64,000 bases of DNA from PALSA-612 sp963846915 (GTDB lineage: Bacteria; Actinomycetota; Thermoleophilia; Gaiellales; Gaiellaceae): positions 186,001 through 250,000 of the forward strand of contig CAWJXV010000005.1 of the NCBI GenBank assembly GCA_963846915.1, written 5' to 3'. Each line of letters opens with the position of its first letter. The stretch's first letter is position 1. This document shows positions 16,668 to 25,282 of the stretch, one piece after another. The notes under the pieces were generated by a model. It saw nothing but the letters and a program-made list of their open reading frames with translations. It was not told where the DNA came from and ran no database searches. The position numbers and the translations under genes are program-made.

Positions 16668-16973
16668 GTGCGACGCGAGCACGCCCGCGAAGACCCCGAC
16701 CAGCAGCACGAGTAGGACCGACCAGATCAGCGAGACGCGCGCGGTAGCGAAGACGAAGTCGACGGAGATCGCCTTGCTGTTCCCGACGACGAACGCGACC
16801 GCGTAGCCGACGAAGAAGAGCAGCGCGGCCACCAAGAACCAGAAGCGCCACGGTGAGCCCGTGTCGACCGGCTCCGGCGGCGCAGCCGGCGCGGGCTGGG
16901 TGACGGGTGCGGACTCGGCCGGGGGCGGCTGCTCCGGCGGCGGAGTCTCGGCGGGCTCGTGCTCGCCGTCCAC
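16626..16973 (-). CDS. LapA-domain (DUF1049) membrane protein
   Basis: 115 aa. The first 42 residues are Pro/Glu/Ala-rich and probably cytoplasmic; two membrane segments follow (FWFLVAALLFFVGYAVAFVVG and LIWSVLLVLLVGVFAGVLA) separated by a short NSKAISVDFVFATARVS loop, then a basic end. This two-helix pattern with the loop is the LapA/DUF1049 family; in actinobacteria its role is undefined. GTG start lies 6 bp after the preceding small Cys protein gene. Its 3' end overlaps the aminotransferase gene by 42 bp on the opposite strand. Confidence 0.82.
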   Translation of the reverse strand: MDGEHEPAETPPPEQPPPAESAPVTQPAPAAPPEPVDTGSPWRFWFLVAALLFFVGYAVAFVVGNSKAISVDFVFATARVSLIWSVLLVLLVGVFAGVLASHLYRQRRSKKRRKP

Positions 16974-16979
16974 GCCGGG

Positions 16980-17183
16980 CTAGGCAGCCTGGTGCTGCGA
17001 GAGGAAGCGCGCGCCGACGTTGGCGACCGCGGCGCGCTGGACGAGCGGTGCCTGGATCGGAGGCGTGAGCGCTCCCCGGACTCCGAGGCGGAACGTCGGG
17101 CAGGGAGCGTCGAGCTGGAGGGCGCAGAGCGCCTCCTGGTGGAAGTAGCAGTCCTTGCAGTGTAGTTTGGGTCGTTTGCTCAT
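16980..17183 (-). CDS. Small Cys-containing (putative zinc-ribbon) protein
   Basis: 67 aa starting MSKRPKLHCKDCYFHQEALC. Four cysteines (CKDC, then C and C within about 22 residues) plus histidines could bind a metal. A purine-rich AAAGAGAGA precedes ATG 17183. It is co-directional with the downstream LapA-domain gene. I recognise no named family. Confidence 0.65.
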   Translation of the reverse strand: MSKRPKLHCKDCYFHQEALCALQLDAPCPTFRLGVRGALTPPIQAPLVQRAAVANVGARFLSQHQAA

Positions 17184-17295
17184 TCTCTCTTTCGCTCTAG
17201 TGGTCTGAGAGGCGGAACAGAGGCTCGATATTAGGGCGCGCCCGCCGCGATGCAAGGGGGGCCGTGTACGAAAAAGACGCTCGTTGCGGGCACTT

Positions 17296-17321
17296 CCGGC
17301 GAGCCCGAAAGTGCTCGCCGG
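17296..17321 (-). terminator. Terminator-like hairpin after the icd-mdh-SDR-lon operon
   Basis: Perfect 9-bp stem CCGGCGAGC/GCTCGCCGG with an 8-nt loop placed directly after the stop codon of the PDZ-Lon protease gene. On the transcript a CTTTTTCG run occurs about 20 nt further on. Confidence 0.6.
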
Positions 17322-18347
17322 TCAGCGTTTCGGGGGCAGAATTGCCAGCGCGTGCAACGCCTGTCGAAAACTCTCCACAGGGATCACCCGGACGTGTCCG
17401 GCGTACCGCTTGGCGACCTTCGCGTTATCCCCAGCGGGGACGAGCATGATGTCAACACCCGATCTGCGTGCACCGAAGATCTTCTGCCTCGCGCCGCCGA
17501 TCGGGCCTACGGCGCCGTCGAGGAAGATCTCGCCCGTCGCCGCCACCTTGTAGCCGCGGTCGACGTCGTGCCCGAGCTTCTCCATCACCTCGAGGGCGAA
17601 CGCGAGCCCCGCCGAAGGCCCGCCGACATTGCCCGTGTCGATCGAGACCCGGAACGGGAGCTTGATCTGCGCGGCCTGTTCCAGCAGGACGCCGACGATC
17701 GGACGCGACGGCTCCTGCGGATCGGCGATCGTCTTCAGGACGACCGTCCGGAGCTCCTTGGCGTTGCGCACGCCGAGCGCGACCTTCGTGCCCGGCTTCC
17801 GCTTGCGCAGCGCCGTCCGTGCCTGCTCCGGCGTCTCGACGCGGAGGCCGTCGACCGACACGATCACGTCGCCGGGGACGAGCTTGCCCTGGGCCGGCGT
17901 GCCCGGTCCGATCGCGACGATCAGCGCTCCGGCGGCCGCGACCCTCACCTTGTACCCGAGCTGCTTCAGGGCGACCGCGGCCGCGATCTGCTGCGAGGTG
18001 GCCATCTGCTGCAGCTCGAACTGCTGCGTCTGAGACTCGCTGACACCGGGCTGCTGGATGGCGGACGAGGGCTCGAAGGTCGCCCCGTCGTCGGCGACCC
18101 CGTGGAACATGTCCTCGAGCAGCGTCGCCTTGCGCTCGATCACGTCGAGGTAGTAGATGCCTCCGCTGTCGTGATCCGGCTTCGCGCCCTTGACCTGGAC
18201 GACGTCGGCCGCCGGGTGGGCGTTGTCCGGAAGCAGCACGTACGTGTCGGACGGCCAGCGCCACAGGACGAGCCCCGTCGCGGCTACCGCGACGAGGAAA
18301 CCGACGCCCAACCACTTCGCGATGCTGCGTCCGCGCGGGCGCGCCAT
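17322..18347 (-). CDS. PDZ and Lon (S16) protease-domain protein, YlbL-like
   Basis: 341 aa, one N-terminal membrane helix (about residues 11-30), a PDZ domain (about 140-215; GDVIVSVDGLRVETPEQA) and a C-terminal S16 domain with the catalytic serine in NVGGPSAGLAFAL and lysine in GGARQKIFGA, forming the Ser-Lys dyad of Lon-like proteases. No AAA module is present, as in Bacillus YlbL. It probably acts at the outer face of the membrane. Its ATG is one base after the SDR stop, so it closes the icd-mdh-SDR operon; a link to carbon metabolism is not obvious. Confidence 0.9.
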   Translation of the reverse strand: MARPRGRSIAKWLGVGFLVAVAATGLVLWRWPSDTYVLLPDNAHPAADVVQVKGAKPDHDSGGIYYLDVIERKATLLEDMFHGVADDGATFEPSSAIQQPGVSESQTQQFELQQMATSQQIAAAVALKQLGYKVRVAAAGALIVAIGPGTPAQGKLVPGDVIVSVDGLRVETPEQARTALRKRKPGTKVALGVRNAKELRTVVLKTIADPQEPSRPIVGVLLEQAAQIKLPFRVSIDTGNVGGPSAGLAFALEVMEKLGHDVDRGYKVAATGEIFLDGAVGPIGGARQKIFGARRSGVDIMLVPAGDNAKVAKRYAGHVRVIPVESFRQALHALAILPPKR

Positions 18348-18348
18348 C

Positions 18349-19101
18349 TCAGAGGAGCGAGCGGGTCAGGCCGCCGTCGACCGGCACGACGGCTCCGGTG
18401 ACGTAGCTCGCCTGGTCGGACGCGAGGAAACAGACGACGCGGGCGATCTCGGCGGGGGTTCCGAAGCGTCCCAAGGGGATACGGGCCTGGGCCGCGTCGC
18501 GTACCTCCTGGGGCGCGGCCGAGTAGAGCTGCGCCAGCCTGTCGGTGTCGATCTGGCCGGGAGCGATCGTGTTGACAGTGGTCCCCTTCGGGCCGACCTC
18601 GCGTGCGAGCGTCTTCGCCCAGCCGACGACGCCGGGGCGGACAGCGTTCGAGAGGGCGAGCCCGTCGATCGGCTCGCGGACGGAGCTCGACTCGATGTTG
18701 ATGATGCGCCCACGGCCCGAGCGCTCGAGGTGCGGGAGGCAGAGGTTGGTGAGCCGCACGACCGGCAGCAGCAGGAGCTCGACCGCGTTCTCGAACGCGG
18801 TCGCGTCTGCTCCGGCGGCCGGACCAGGCGGCGGGCCGCCGCCGTTGTTCACGAGCACGTCGACGCCGCCGAACGCCTCGACCGTCCGCTCGACGAGCTT
18901 CTCGAGATCTCCGGGCACGGTCAGGTCGCCGCGGACCGAGAGCGCGCCGATCCGCTCCGCCTCGCGCTCGAGCAGGTCGCGCCGCCGCGCGAACATGGCC
19001 ACGTTGGCGCCTTCTCCGGCCAGCGCCTCGGCGATCGCGAGACCCATCCCGGACGAGGCTCCGCAGACGATGGCCGTCCGGCCGACGAGTCCGAGATCCA
19101 C
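18349..19101 (-). CDS. SDR-family protein with non-canonical active site
   Basis: 250 aa. The dinucleotide motif (CGASSGMGLAIAEAL) and the VNNGGG region fit short-chain dehydrogenases, and IDTDR...VTGAVVPVDGG matches the C-terminus. The catalytic YxxxK is replaced: after the serine region NIESSS the sequence reads LALSNAVRPGVVG, with Ser and Arg where Tyr and Lys are expected. Related proteins with an LSNxxR motif are annotated as 3-oxoacyl-ACP reductases; activity is uncertain. GTG 19101 overlaps the mdh stop by one base. Confidence 0.85.
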   Translation of the reverse strand: MDLGLVGRTAIVCGASSGMGLAIAEALAGEGANVAMFARRRDLLEREAERIGALSVRGDLTVPGDLEKLVERTVEAFGGVDVLVNNGGGPPPGPAAGADATAFENAVELLLLPVVRLTNLCLPHLERSGRGRIINIESSSVREPIDGLALSNAVRPGVVGWAKTLAREVGPKGTTVNTIAPGQIDTDRLAQLYSAAPQEVRDAAQARIPLGRFGTPAEIARVVCFLASDQASYVTGAVVPVDGGLTRSLL

Positions 19102-20069
19102 TACGCGAGGGACAGTACGCCGACGACCTCGCGTACCGCGTCGGCAGAGGATGCGAGCGCAGAGCGCTCCTCGTCGTTCAGCTCGAGCTCGACGATCTCC
19201 TCGACGCCGGCCGAGCCGAGCTTGACGGGAACGCCAATGTACAGGCCGTCGATTCCGTACTCGCCCTCGAGCAGCGCCGTGCACGGCAGCACGCGCTTCT
19301 GGTCGAGGAGGATCGAGTCGACCATCTGCGCCACGGCCGCGCCGGGCGCGTACCAGGCGGACGTGCCGAGCAGGTTCACGACCTCGCCGCCGCCCTTTCG
19401 CGTCCGCTCGACCATCGCCTCGATCCGTTCGGCGGAGACGAGCTGCGACAGAGGCACGCCGCCGACGGTCGTCGCCGAGACGACGGGCACCATCTGGTCG
19501 CCGTGGCCGCCGAGGACGACCGCCTGCACGTCCTTCGCGGAGGCGCCGGTTTCCCAGGCGATGAAGGCGCGGAAGCGCGCCGTGTCGAGGATCCCGGCCA
19601 TGCCGAAGACCCGCTCCTTCGGGAACCCGGCCGCGTGCTGCGCGACGTGGCACATCGCGTCGAGCGGGTTGGTCACGACGAGGACGACCGCGTCGGGCGA
19701 CTCGGCGACGGCGGAGCCGGTCACGGCGCCGACGATGTTCTCGTTCGTCGTCACGAGGTCGTCGCGGCTCATGCCGGGCGAGCGCGGCTTGCCCGACGTG
19801 ACGACGATCACGTCCGAGCCTGCGGTCTCCTCGTAGCCGTTCGTGCCGACGATGGTCGGCTCGTAGCCGAGCACTGGGCCGGCCTCGTTCAGATCGAGCG
19901 CCTTGCCCTGGGGCAGGTTCTCGATGATGTCGACGATGAGGACGTCGGCGTAGTCGCGGCGCGCGATCTCCTGGGCCGCGGTCGTGCCCACGTTGCCGGC
20001 TCCGATGACGGTGACCTTCTTGCGGCCCGGCCGCGCGTTGAAGTCGTGGTAGCCCTTCTGATCTGCCAT
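19101..20069 (-). CDS. mdh: Malate dehydrogenase (LDH-like type)
   Basis: Oxidises malate to oxaloacetate with NAD. 322 aa; NAD-binding loop VTVIGAGNVGTTAA, substrate loop KPRSPGMSRDDL, whose arginine favours malate over lactate, VTNPLDAM, and the catalytic histidine in GGHGDQMVPV. ATG 20069 overlaps the icd stop (TGATG). Length normal for the family. Confidence 0.95.
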   Translation of the reverse strand: MADQKGYHDFNARPGRKKVTVIGAGNVGTTAAQEIARRDYADVLIVDIIENLPQGKALDLNEAGPVLGYEPTIVGTNGYEETAGSDVIVVTSGKPRSPGMSRDDLVTTNENIVGAVTGSAVAESPDAVVLVVTNPLDAMCHVAQHAAGFPKERVFGMAGILDTARFRAFIAWETGASAKDVQAVVLGGHGDQMVPVVSATTVGGVPLSQLVSAERIEAMVERTRKGGGEVVNLLGTSAWYAPGAAVAQMVDSILLDQKRVLPCTALLEGEYGIDGLYIGVPVKLGSAGVEEIVELELNDEERSALASSADAVREVVGVLSLA

Positions 20070-21157
20070 CAGGCCGTTGCCTCCAGTTTCTCGATGATCG
20101 CGTCGGCGACCTCGCTGGTGCCCACGGCCGTCGGGTCGTCGCGACTCGGCTTCATGTCGTAGGTGACGCGCTTGCCCTCGCGGATCACGTCCGCAACGGC
20201 CTTCTCCAGCCGGACTGCCGCGCCTGGCTCGCCGAGGTGCTCGAGCATCAGCTTGCCGGAAAGGATCATGGCGATCGGGTTGACCTTGTCCTGGCCCGTG
20301 TACTTCGGGGCCGAGCCGTGCGTTGCTTCGAACACGGCCGCATCGGCGCCGACGTTGGCGCCGGGAGCGACGCCGAGGCCGCCGACGAGGCCGGCGGTCA
20401 GGTCGCTGATGATGTCCCCGTAGAGGTTCGGCAGCACGAGCACATCGAACTCCTCCGGCCGCTGGACGAGGCCCATGCAGAGCGCGTCGACGAGGTTCTC
20501 GCGCGTCTCGACGTCCGGATAGTCCGGGGCGACCTCGCGGAAGACGGAGAGGAAGAGGCCGTCCGTGTGCTTCATGATGTTCGCCTTCGTGATGCAGTGC
20601 ACCGTCCGGCGGCCGTGCTTCCTCGCGTACTCGAAGGCGTAGCGGATGATCCGCTCCGATCCTTCCGGGCTGATCGGCTTGATCGACAGGCCCGACGACT
20701 CGGCGATGTGCTTCGGCTGCAGCCCGTTCAGCGTGTCGATGACGCGGTGCGCGTCGTCGCTTCCGGACGTGAACTCGATGCCCGCGTAGAGATCTTCCGT
20801 GTTCTCGCGGACGATGACGACGTCGACGGACTCGTAGCGCGAGCGCACGCCGGGATACGTCTTGCACGGCCGCAGGCAGGCAAAGAGCCCGAGCTCGTGG
20901 CGGAGCGCGACGTTGACCGAGCGGAAGCCCGTCCCGATCGGCGTCGTGATCGGGCCTTTGAGCGCAACCTTGCTGGCGCGGATCGAGTCGAGCGTGTCCT
21001 CGGGCAGCGGCGTGCCGGCGGACTCCATCACGTCGACCCCTGCCTCCTTCACGTCCCAGTCGAACTGGACGCCCGTCGCCTCGAGAACGCGGCGCGTGGC
21101 CTCGGTCAGTTCGGGCCCGGTCCCGTCGCCGGGCACGAGGGTGACGCGATGGGCCAT
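20069..21157 (-). CDS. icd: Isocitrate dehydrogenase, NAD-type (IDH/IPMDH family)
   Basis: 362 aa beta-decarboxylating dehydrogenase. It begins VTLVPGDGTGPELTEA; the RENTEDLYAGIEF segment is typical of isocitrate rather than isopropylmalate dehydrogenases. The Mg-binding region NLYGDIISDLTAGLVGGLG and EATHGSAPKYTGQDKVNP are intact. The short form resembles NAD-dependent enzymes; cofactor choice is inferred. First gene of the icd-mdh-SDR-lon operon, divergent from citrate synthase by 56 bp. Confidence 0.92.
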   Translation of the reverse strand: MAHRVTLVPGDGTGPELTEATRRVLEATGVQFDWDVKEAGVDVMESAGTPLPEDTLDSIRASKVALKGPITTPIGTGFRSVNVALRHELGLFACLRPCKTYPGVRSRYESVDVVIVRENTEDLYAGIEFTSGSDDAHRVIDTLNGLQPKHIAESSGLSIKPISPEGSERIIRYAFEYARKHGRRTVHCITKANIMKHTDGLFLSVFREVAPDYPDVETRENLVDALCMGLVQRPEEFDVLVLPNLYGDIISDLTAGLVGGLGVAPGANVGADAAVFEATHGSAPKYTGQDKVNPIAMILSGKLMLEHLGEPGAAVRLEKAVADVIREGKRVTYDMKPSRDDPTAVGTSEVADAIIEKLEATA

Positions 21158-21213
21158 CGCATCGACTTTACCGGCTCTCCACCGCGCGGCCGTCCGGTAG
21201 ATTCCTCCGCGGA

Positions 21214-22299
21214 ATGAGCGATTTCAAGCCCGGGCTCGAGGGGATCGTGGCGGTCGAGACCGAGATCGCCGAGCCCGATCGCGAGGGCGGTCAGCTCCGC
21301 TATCGCGGGATCGACATCGTCGAGCTCGTCGGCCATTACCCCTACGAGAACGTGTGGGGTCTCCTCGTCGACAACGACCTCGATTCGGCGATGCCCGAGC
21401 CGGAGCCGTACGAGCCCGCGCGCCTGACCGGGAACGCGCCGTCCGACCTGCAGGCCGAGACGGCACGCTTTTCCGGCGAGTGGAATCTCGGCAAGCTCAA
21501 CGAGATCTCCGACGAGCAGGCACGCGAGGACCTCGGCCGAATCTCGGCCCAGATGATGGGCATCGTCGCCCGCTCAGCGCGCGTCGCCGACGGTCATACC
21601 GACGCGGTGCCGGCGAGCGTCGTCGCGCAGGGGAAGACTGCGGCCGAGAAGTTCCTTCTGCAGTGGCGCGGCGAGGCTGACCCGAAGGCGGTCAAGGCGA
21701 TCGACACGTACTGGATCTGCACCGCCGAGCACGGGCTGAACGCGTCGACGTTCGCGGCGCGCATCGTCGCCTCGACCGGAGCCGATTGCGGAGCGGCCCT
21801 CTCGTCCGCGGTCGGCGCGCTCTCGGGACCGCTCCACGGCGGGGCGCCCGCCTACGTGAAGCCGATGCTCGAGGAGGTCGCCGCCATGGGGGATCCGGAC
21901 AAGTGGGTGAAGGACACGCTCGATTCCGGGAAGCGCATCATGGGGTTCGGCCACAGGATCTATCGCGCCGAGGACCCGCGGTCGCGGCTCCTGAAGGAGA
22001 CCGCGCGGGAGCTCGGCTCGCCGCAGATCGAGATCGCGGAGCAGCTCGAGGAGTCGGCGCTGGCCGAGCTCGAGCGCCGGAAGCCCGACCGTCCGCTGAA
22101 GACGAACGTCGAGTACTACTCGGCCGTCGTCCTCGACATCGCCGAGATCCCGCCGCCGCTCGCACCCGCGATGTTCGCGTGCTCACGCGTCGCCGGCTGG
22201 TCGGCGCACATCCTCGAGCAGAAGCGCACCGGCCGGCTGTTTCGTCCGTCGGCGACGTACATCGGGCCGGCCCCGCGCAGTCTCGCCTCGGTCAGTTGA
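21214..22299 (+). CDS. gltA: Citrate synthase
   Basis: Condenses acetyl-CoA and oxaloacetate. 361 aa, the short Gram-positive form. Active-site parts visible: the first histidine in TAEHGLNASTFAAR, the second in GFGHRIYRAEDPR, and the Asp region VEYYSAVVLD. RYRGIDI near the N-terminus is typical. Divergent from icd-mdh, so the 56-bp gap must hold both promoters. Its TGA overlaps a TTG start of the next gene (TTGA). Confidence 0.95.
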   Translation: MSDFKPGLEGIVAVETEIAEPDREGGQLRYRGIDIVELVGHYPYENVWGLLVDNDLDSAMPEPEPYEPARLTGNAPSDLQAETARFSGEWNLGKLNEISDEQAREDLGRISAQMMGIVARSARVADGHTDAVPASVVAQGKTAAEKFLLQWRGEADPKAVKAIDTYWICTAEHGLNASTFAARIVASTGADCGAALSSAVGALSGPLHGGAPAYVKPMLEEVAAMGDPDKWVKDTLDSGKRIMGFGHRIYRAEDPRSRLLKETARELGSPQIEIAEQLEESALAELERRKPDRPLKTNVEYYSAVVLDIAEIPPPLAPAMFACSRVAGWSAHILEQKRTGRLFRPSATYIGPAPRSLASVS

Positions 22300-22793
22300 A
22301 GCTCGCCGAGGCGGCGGCGCAGGCCGACTCGCTCGCCGAGGCCGGCTCCGAGCAGGAACTGTCGAAGCTCCGCGCCGAGTGGAGCGACGAGATCGAGGCC
22401 GAGGCCCGCAACGCCGACTACCGTGAGCGCGCCGTCGCCTACCGGGCGATCGGCCAGTTCAGGTTTCGCCAGAAGATCGAGCTGCTCCGGCGCGGACTCG
22501 AGGACGAGAGCCCGTCGGTGCGCGGCTCGGCGCTCGTCTCGCTCGAGCGGCTCTCGCGCGATTCGCCGGGCGTCGTCAACAACGTCCGTGCGCTGCTCCA
22601 CGAGATGGTGAACGCCGACGCCAACCAGGCCGTGCGGAGGCTCGCGATCGTCTGTCTGCGGAACGGCTCACCCCAACGCGAGACGATCGTGCTGCTCGAG
22701 GGCGTGGGGGAAGACGACGAGGCCGACCGTGAGCTGCGGGAGGTCGCCGCGAAGGTCGCCGCGCAGCTGCGCAAGCGCGCGAACGCGAGGTAG
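22296..22793 (+). CDS. HEAT-repeat-like helical protein
   Basis: 165 aa, all-helical, Glu/Ala/Arg-rich. Three to four degenerate HEAT-like units are visible (KIELLRRGLEDESPSVRGSA, NADANQAVRRLAIVCLRNGS, then DEADRELREVAAKVAAQL). TTG 22296 overlaps the citrate synthase stop, so translation is coupled. Such repeats usually serve protein binding; no specific partner is indicated. Confidence 0.7.
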   Translation: MKLAEAAAQADSLAEAGSEQELSKLRAEWSDEIEAEARNADYRERAVAYRAIGQFRFRQKIELLRRGLEDESPSVRGSALVSLERLSRDSPGVVNNVRALLHEMVNADANQAVRRLAIVCLRNGSPQRETIVLLEGVGEDDEADRELREVAAKVAAQLRKRANAR

Positions 22794-22795
22794 CC

Positions 22796-22915
22796 GTGAG
22801 CCGGCGCACCGTCCTCGCGCCCGCAGCCCTCGTCGCTCTCGTCTGGACGGCACAGATCGCCGCCGCGATTCGGCTGACGCCCCCGACCGCCCTGGACGGC
22901 CGCCTGAATCTCTAG
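22796..22915 (+). CDS. Possible small hydrophobic peptide (39 aa)
   Basis: A GTG frame two bases after the HEAT-like gene encodes VSRRTVLAPAALVALVW..., a positively charged N-terminus and one hydrophobic stretch as in a small membrane or signal-like peptide. It ends at the TAG that overlaps the recombinase stop on the other strand. Size and context make it plausible but unproven. Confidence 0.4.
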   Translation: MSRRTVLAPAALVALVWTAQIAAAIRLTPPTALDGRLNL

Positions 22916-23817
22916 CCCGCGTCGTCCCGCGGTCGTCGGCGGGCGTGCGGGTGCGCGTCGAAGTACGCGTCGCGGCGGCGCTTGTCGGTGACGTGCGTGT
23001 ACAGCTCGGTCGTGGCCAGGTCGGCGTGGCCGAGCATCTCCTGGACCGAGCGCAGGTCGGCGCCGCCGTCGAGCAGGTGCGTCGCGAACGAGTGCCGCAG
23101 GAGATGCGGGTGGACGCGGCTCGGCTCGAGCCCGGCCCGCTGGGCGAGGGTGCGGAGGATCAGGAAGGCGCCTGCGCGGGTCAGTCCACCGCCGCGCGAG
23201 TTGAGGAAGAGCTCGGGCCGGTGGCGGCGGTCGAGAAAGGGCCGGCCGCGCGCGAGATAGCGGCGGAGCGCCTCGGCGGCGCGGCGGCCGATCGGGACGA
23301 CGCGCTCCTTCCCGCCCTTGCCGGTGCAGCGGACGAGCCGCTCGTCGAGGTCGACCGCGGCGCGCTCGAGCCCGACCGCTTCGCTGACGCGGAGCCCGGC
23401 GCCGTAGAGGAGCTCGACGAGTGCGCCGTCCCGGAACGCCCGGGGCGTCGTGCCTGCGGCCGCCTCGATCAGGCGCTCGACCTCTCCGGGCGACAGCGTC
23501 CGGGGGAGCGACCGCGTTCGCCGGGGTGCCGCGATCGCGGCGGCCGGGTTGTCCTCGCGCGCGCCGATCAGCGTCTGGTGGCGGAAGAACGAGCGCAGCG
23601 CCGCGAGTCGGCGCGCGAGGGTCGAGCCGGATCGACCCGCCGCGCGCAGGTCGGCCAGGTAGCTCTCGATCTCCTCGGTCGTGGCCGTGCCGATCGGCGC
23701 CTCGCGTCGGCGGGCGAAGTCCTCGAGGTCGCGGCGGTAGCTCTCGACCGTTCGCGGCGCGAGCCGCGCGCGCGAGACGGCGAGGAAGCTCTCGAGCTCA
23801 GGATCGCGGGTGGGCAC
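22912..23817 (-). CDS. xerD: Tyrosine recombinase XerD-like
   Basis: 301 aa site-specific recombinase that probably helps resolve chromosome dimers. N-terminal SAM-like core-binding domain (about 1-90) and catalytic domain with all six expected residues: Arg in AGLRVSEAVG, Lys in GKGGKERVVP, HxLRH in HPHLLRHSFA, His in MLGHADLATT and Tyr in TELYTHV. Its start lies 20 bp inside the 3' end of a second recombinase gene. Which of the two is XerC and which XerD is a guess. Confidence 0.88.
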   Translation of the reverse strand: MPTRDPELESFLAVSRARLAPRTVESYRRDLEDFARRREAPIGTATTEEIESYLADLRAAGRSGSTLARRLAALRSFFRHQTLIGAREDNPAAAIAAPRRTRSLPRTLSPGEVERLIEAAAGTTPRAFRDGALVELLYGAGLRVSEAVGLERAAVDLDERLVRCTGKGGKERVVPIGRRAAEALRRYLARGRPFLDRRHRPELFLNSRGGGLTRAGAFLILRTLAQRAGLEPSRVHPHLLRHSFATHLLDGGADLRSVQEMLGHADLATTELYTHVTDKRRRDAYFDAHPHARRRPRDDAG

Positions 23818-24634
23818 GGTCGTAGACCTTCCGGAGCCGCCGTCCGTCGACGTGGCTGTAGACCTGGGTCGTCGAGAGCGAGCTGTGGCCGAGCAGCTCC
23901 TGGATCACGCGCAGGTCTGCGCCGCCCTCGATCAGATGCGTCGCGAACGCGTGGCGCAGCCGGTGCGGGTGCGGGACGAGGCGCCGGAGGGTGCTGGTAT
24001 CGAGGCGCCGGCCGCGGGCGGAGAGGAAGAACGCGTTCTCGGCGCCGGTCGCGAGGCTCGGGCGCCCGTCGCGGAGGTACAGCGCGAGGTGGTAGGCGGC
24101 CTCCTCGCCGAGCGGCACGACGCGGTCCTTGCCGCCCTTGCCGTGCACGTGGACGGTCTCCGAGTCGAAGTCGACGTCGCCGAGATCGAGTCCGACTGCC
24201 TCCTGGCTGCGCAGGCCGGCCGAGTAGAGGAGCTCGACGAGCGCTCGGTTGCGAAGCTGGAGCGGCTCGCTCCCCTCGAGGCTCGCGAGCGTCCGCTCGA
24301 GCTCGTCGAGCTTCGGCGCCTGGGGAAGCCGGCGGGGGCGGCGCGGCGTCAGAGCGACGTCGGGGACGCGGTCCGGGCCGAGCGCGAAGCGGATCAGGGA
24401 GCGGGTGGCGGCAAGCCGACGCGCGATCGTCGCGGGCGCGAGCCGGCGCGGGCGGCCGCGGCCGAGCTCGGCCGCGTAGTCGGAGAGCACCCGCGCGTCG
24501 ACGTCCTCGAGCGACTCGCCCCGGCGTTCGAGCCACGCGGCGAGTGGCTCGAGGTCGAACCTGTAGGCGCGGCGGGTCGCCTCACCGAGTCCGGGGGAGG
24601 CGAGAAACCGGTCGATCGCGGCGCGCGTGTCCAC
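23798..24634 (-). CDS. xerC: Tyrosine recombinase XerC-like
   Basis: 278 aa. Catalytic residues are present: Arg in AGLRSQEAVG, Lys in GKGGKDRVVP, HRLRH, GHSSLSTTQ and Tyr in QVYSHV. The segment just before HRLRH (TLRRLVPHPHRLRH) is about 10-15 residues shorter than in typical Xer proteins, including its neighbour, so an internal deletion is likely there. GTG 24634 gives the usual N-terminus. It overlaps the downstream recombinase gene by 20 bp. Confidence 0.85.
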   Translation of the reverse strand: MDTRAAIDRFLASPGLGEATRRAYRFDLEPLAAWLERRGESLEDVDARVLSDYAAELGRGRPRRLAPATIARRLAATRSLIRFALGPDRVPDVALTPRRPRRLPQAPKLDELERTLASLEGSEPLQLRNRALVELLYSAGLRSQEAVGLDLGDVDFDSETVHVHGKGGKDRVVPLGEEAAYHLALYLRDGRPSLATGAENAFFLSARGRRLDTSTLRRLVPHPHRLRHAFATHLIEGGADLRVIQELLGHSSLSTTQVYSHVDGRRLRKVYDRAHPRS

Positions 24635-24681
24635 GGGCCTCAGTTTTCGCCCCGCACCGGTCGGAGCCTGCAGGGCGGCCG

Positions 24682-25251
24682 CTAAGAGGACGCCGGCAGC
24701 TCCTGCGCGAGTAACGAGTAGACGACGAAGTCGACCCGGCGTCCCTGCCGGGGGTTGAAGCGCACCGAGCGCAGGACGCCTTCGCGGCGGAAGCCGGCTG
24801 CCTCTGCGACGCGCAGGGAGGCGACGTTGCCGCTGTCGGCTCGGAGCTGGACACGCTTCATGCCGCAGGTTCCGAGCGCCCAGCCTGCAGCCAGCCGGGT
24901 CGCCCTCGTGGCGACGCCGCGGCCGCGCGCCTCGGCCCGCACCCAGTAGCCCACCTCGGCGACGCCCTCGTCGGGATCGAGCCAGTGGAGGCCGACCGAG
25001 CCGAGAACGTCGCCTGCCTCCGCGTCCGTGACCGCAAAGGCGGCGTGCGTGCCGTCCTTCCAGCCGCGCCGGGTGATCGCGACGTAGGTGCGCGCGTCGG
25101 CCTCTCCGTACGGCTGCGGCACCTGGTCGAGCCACCAGGCGATCTCGTGGTCGTTGCAGGCGCTCAGGATCGCTTCGACGTCCCGCTCCAGCCAGGGCCG
25201 AAGGGACACGAAGCCGTCGGAGAGGGGCGGCGAGGGGGGTGCGAAGGACAT
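24682..25251 (-). CDS. GNAT N-acetyltransferase, RimJ/RimL type
   Basis: 189 aa. The fold starts with LRPWLERDVEAILSACND, has the strand-turn GSVGLHWLDPDEGVAEVGYW, the acetyl-CoA pyrophosphate loop ARGRGVATRATRLA, and the typical VQLRADSGNVASLRVAEAAGF ending in an EGVLRS motif, all RimJ/RimL-like. Targets of the family are protein N-termini or small molecules. Single gene, divergent from the exported Cys-repeat gene by about 30 bp. Confidence 0.9.
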   Translation of the reverse strand: MSFAPPSPPLSDGFVSLRPWLERDVEAILSACNDHEIAWWLDQVPQPYGEADARTYVAITRRGWKDGTHAAFAVTDAEAGDVLGSVGLHWLDPDEGVAEVGYWVRAEARGRGVATRATRLAAGWALGTCGMKRVQLRADSGNVASLRVAEAAGFRREGVLRSVRFNPRQGRRVDFVVYSLLAQELPASS

Positions 25252-25282
25252 CCGCCGAGGGTATCGACGCGTACCATTCGAC

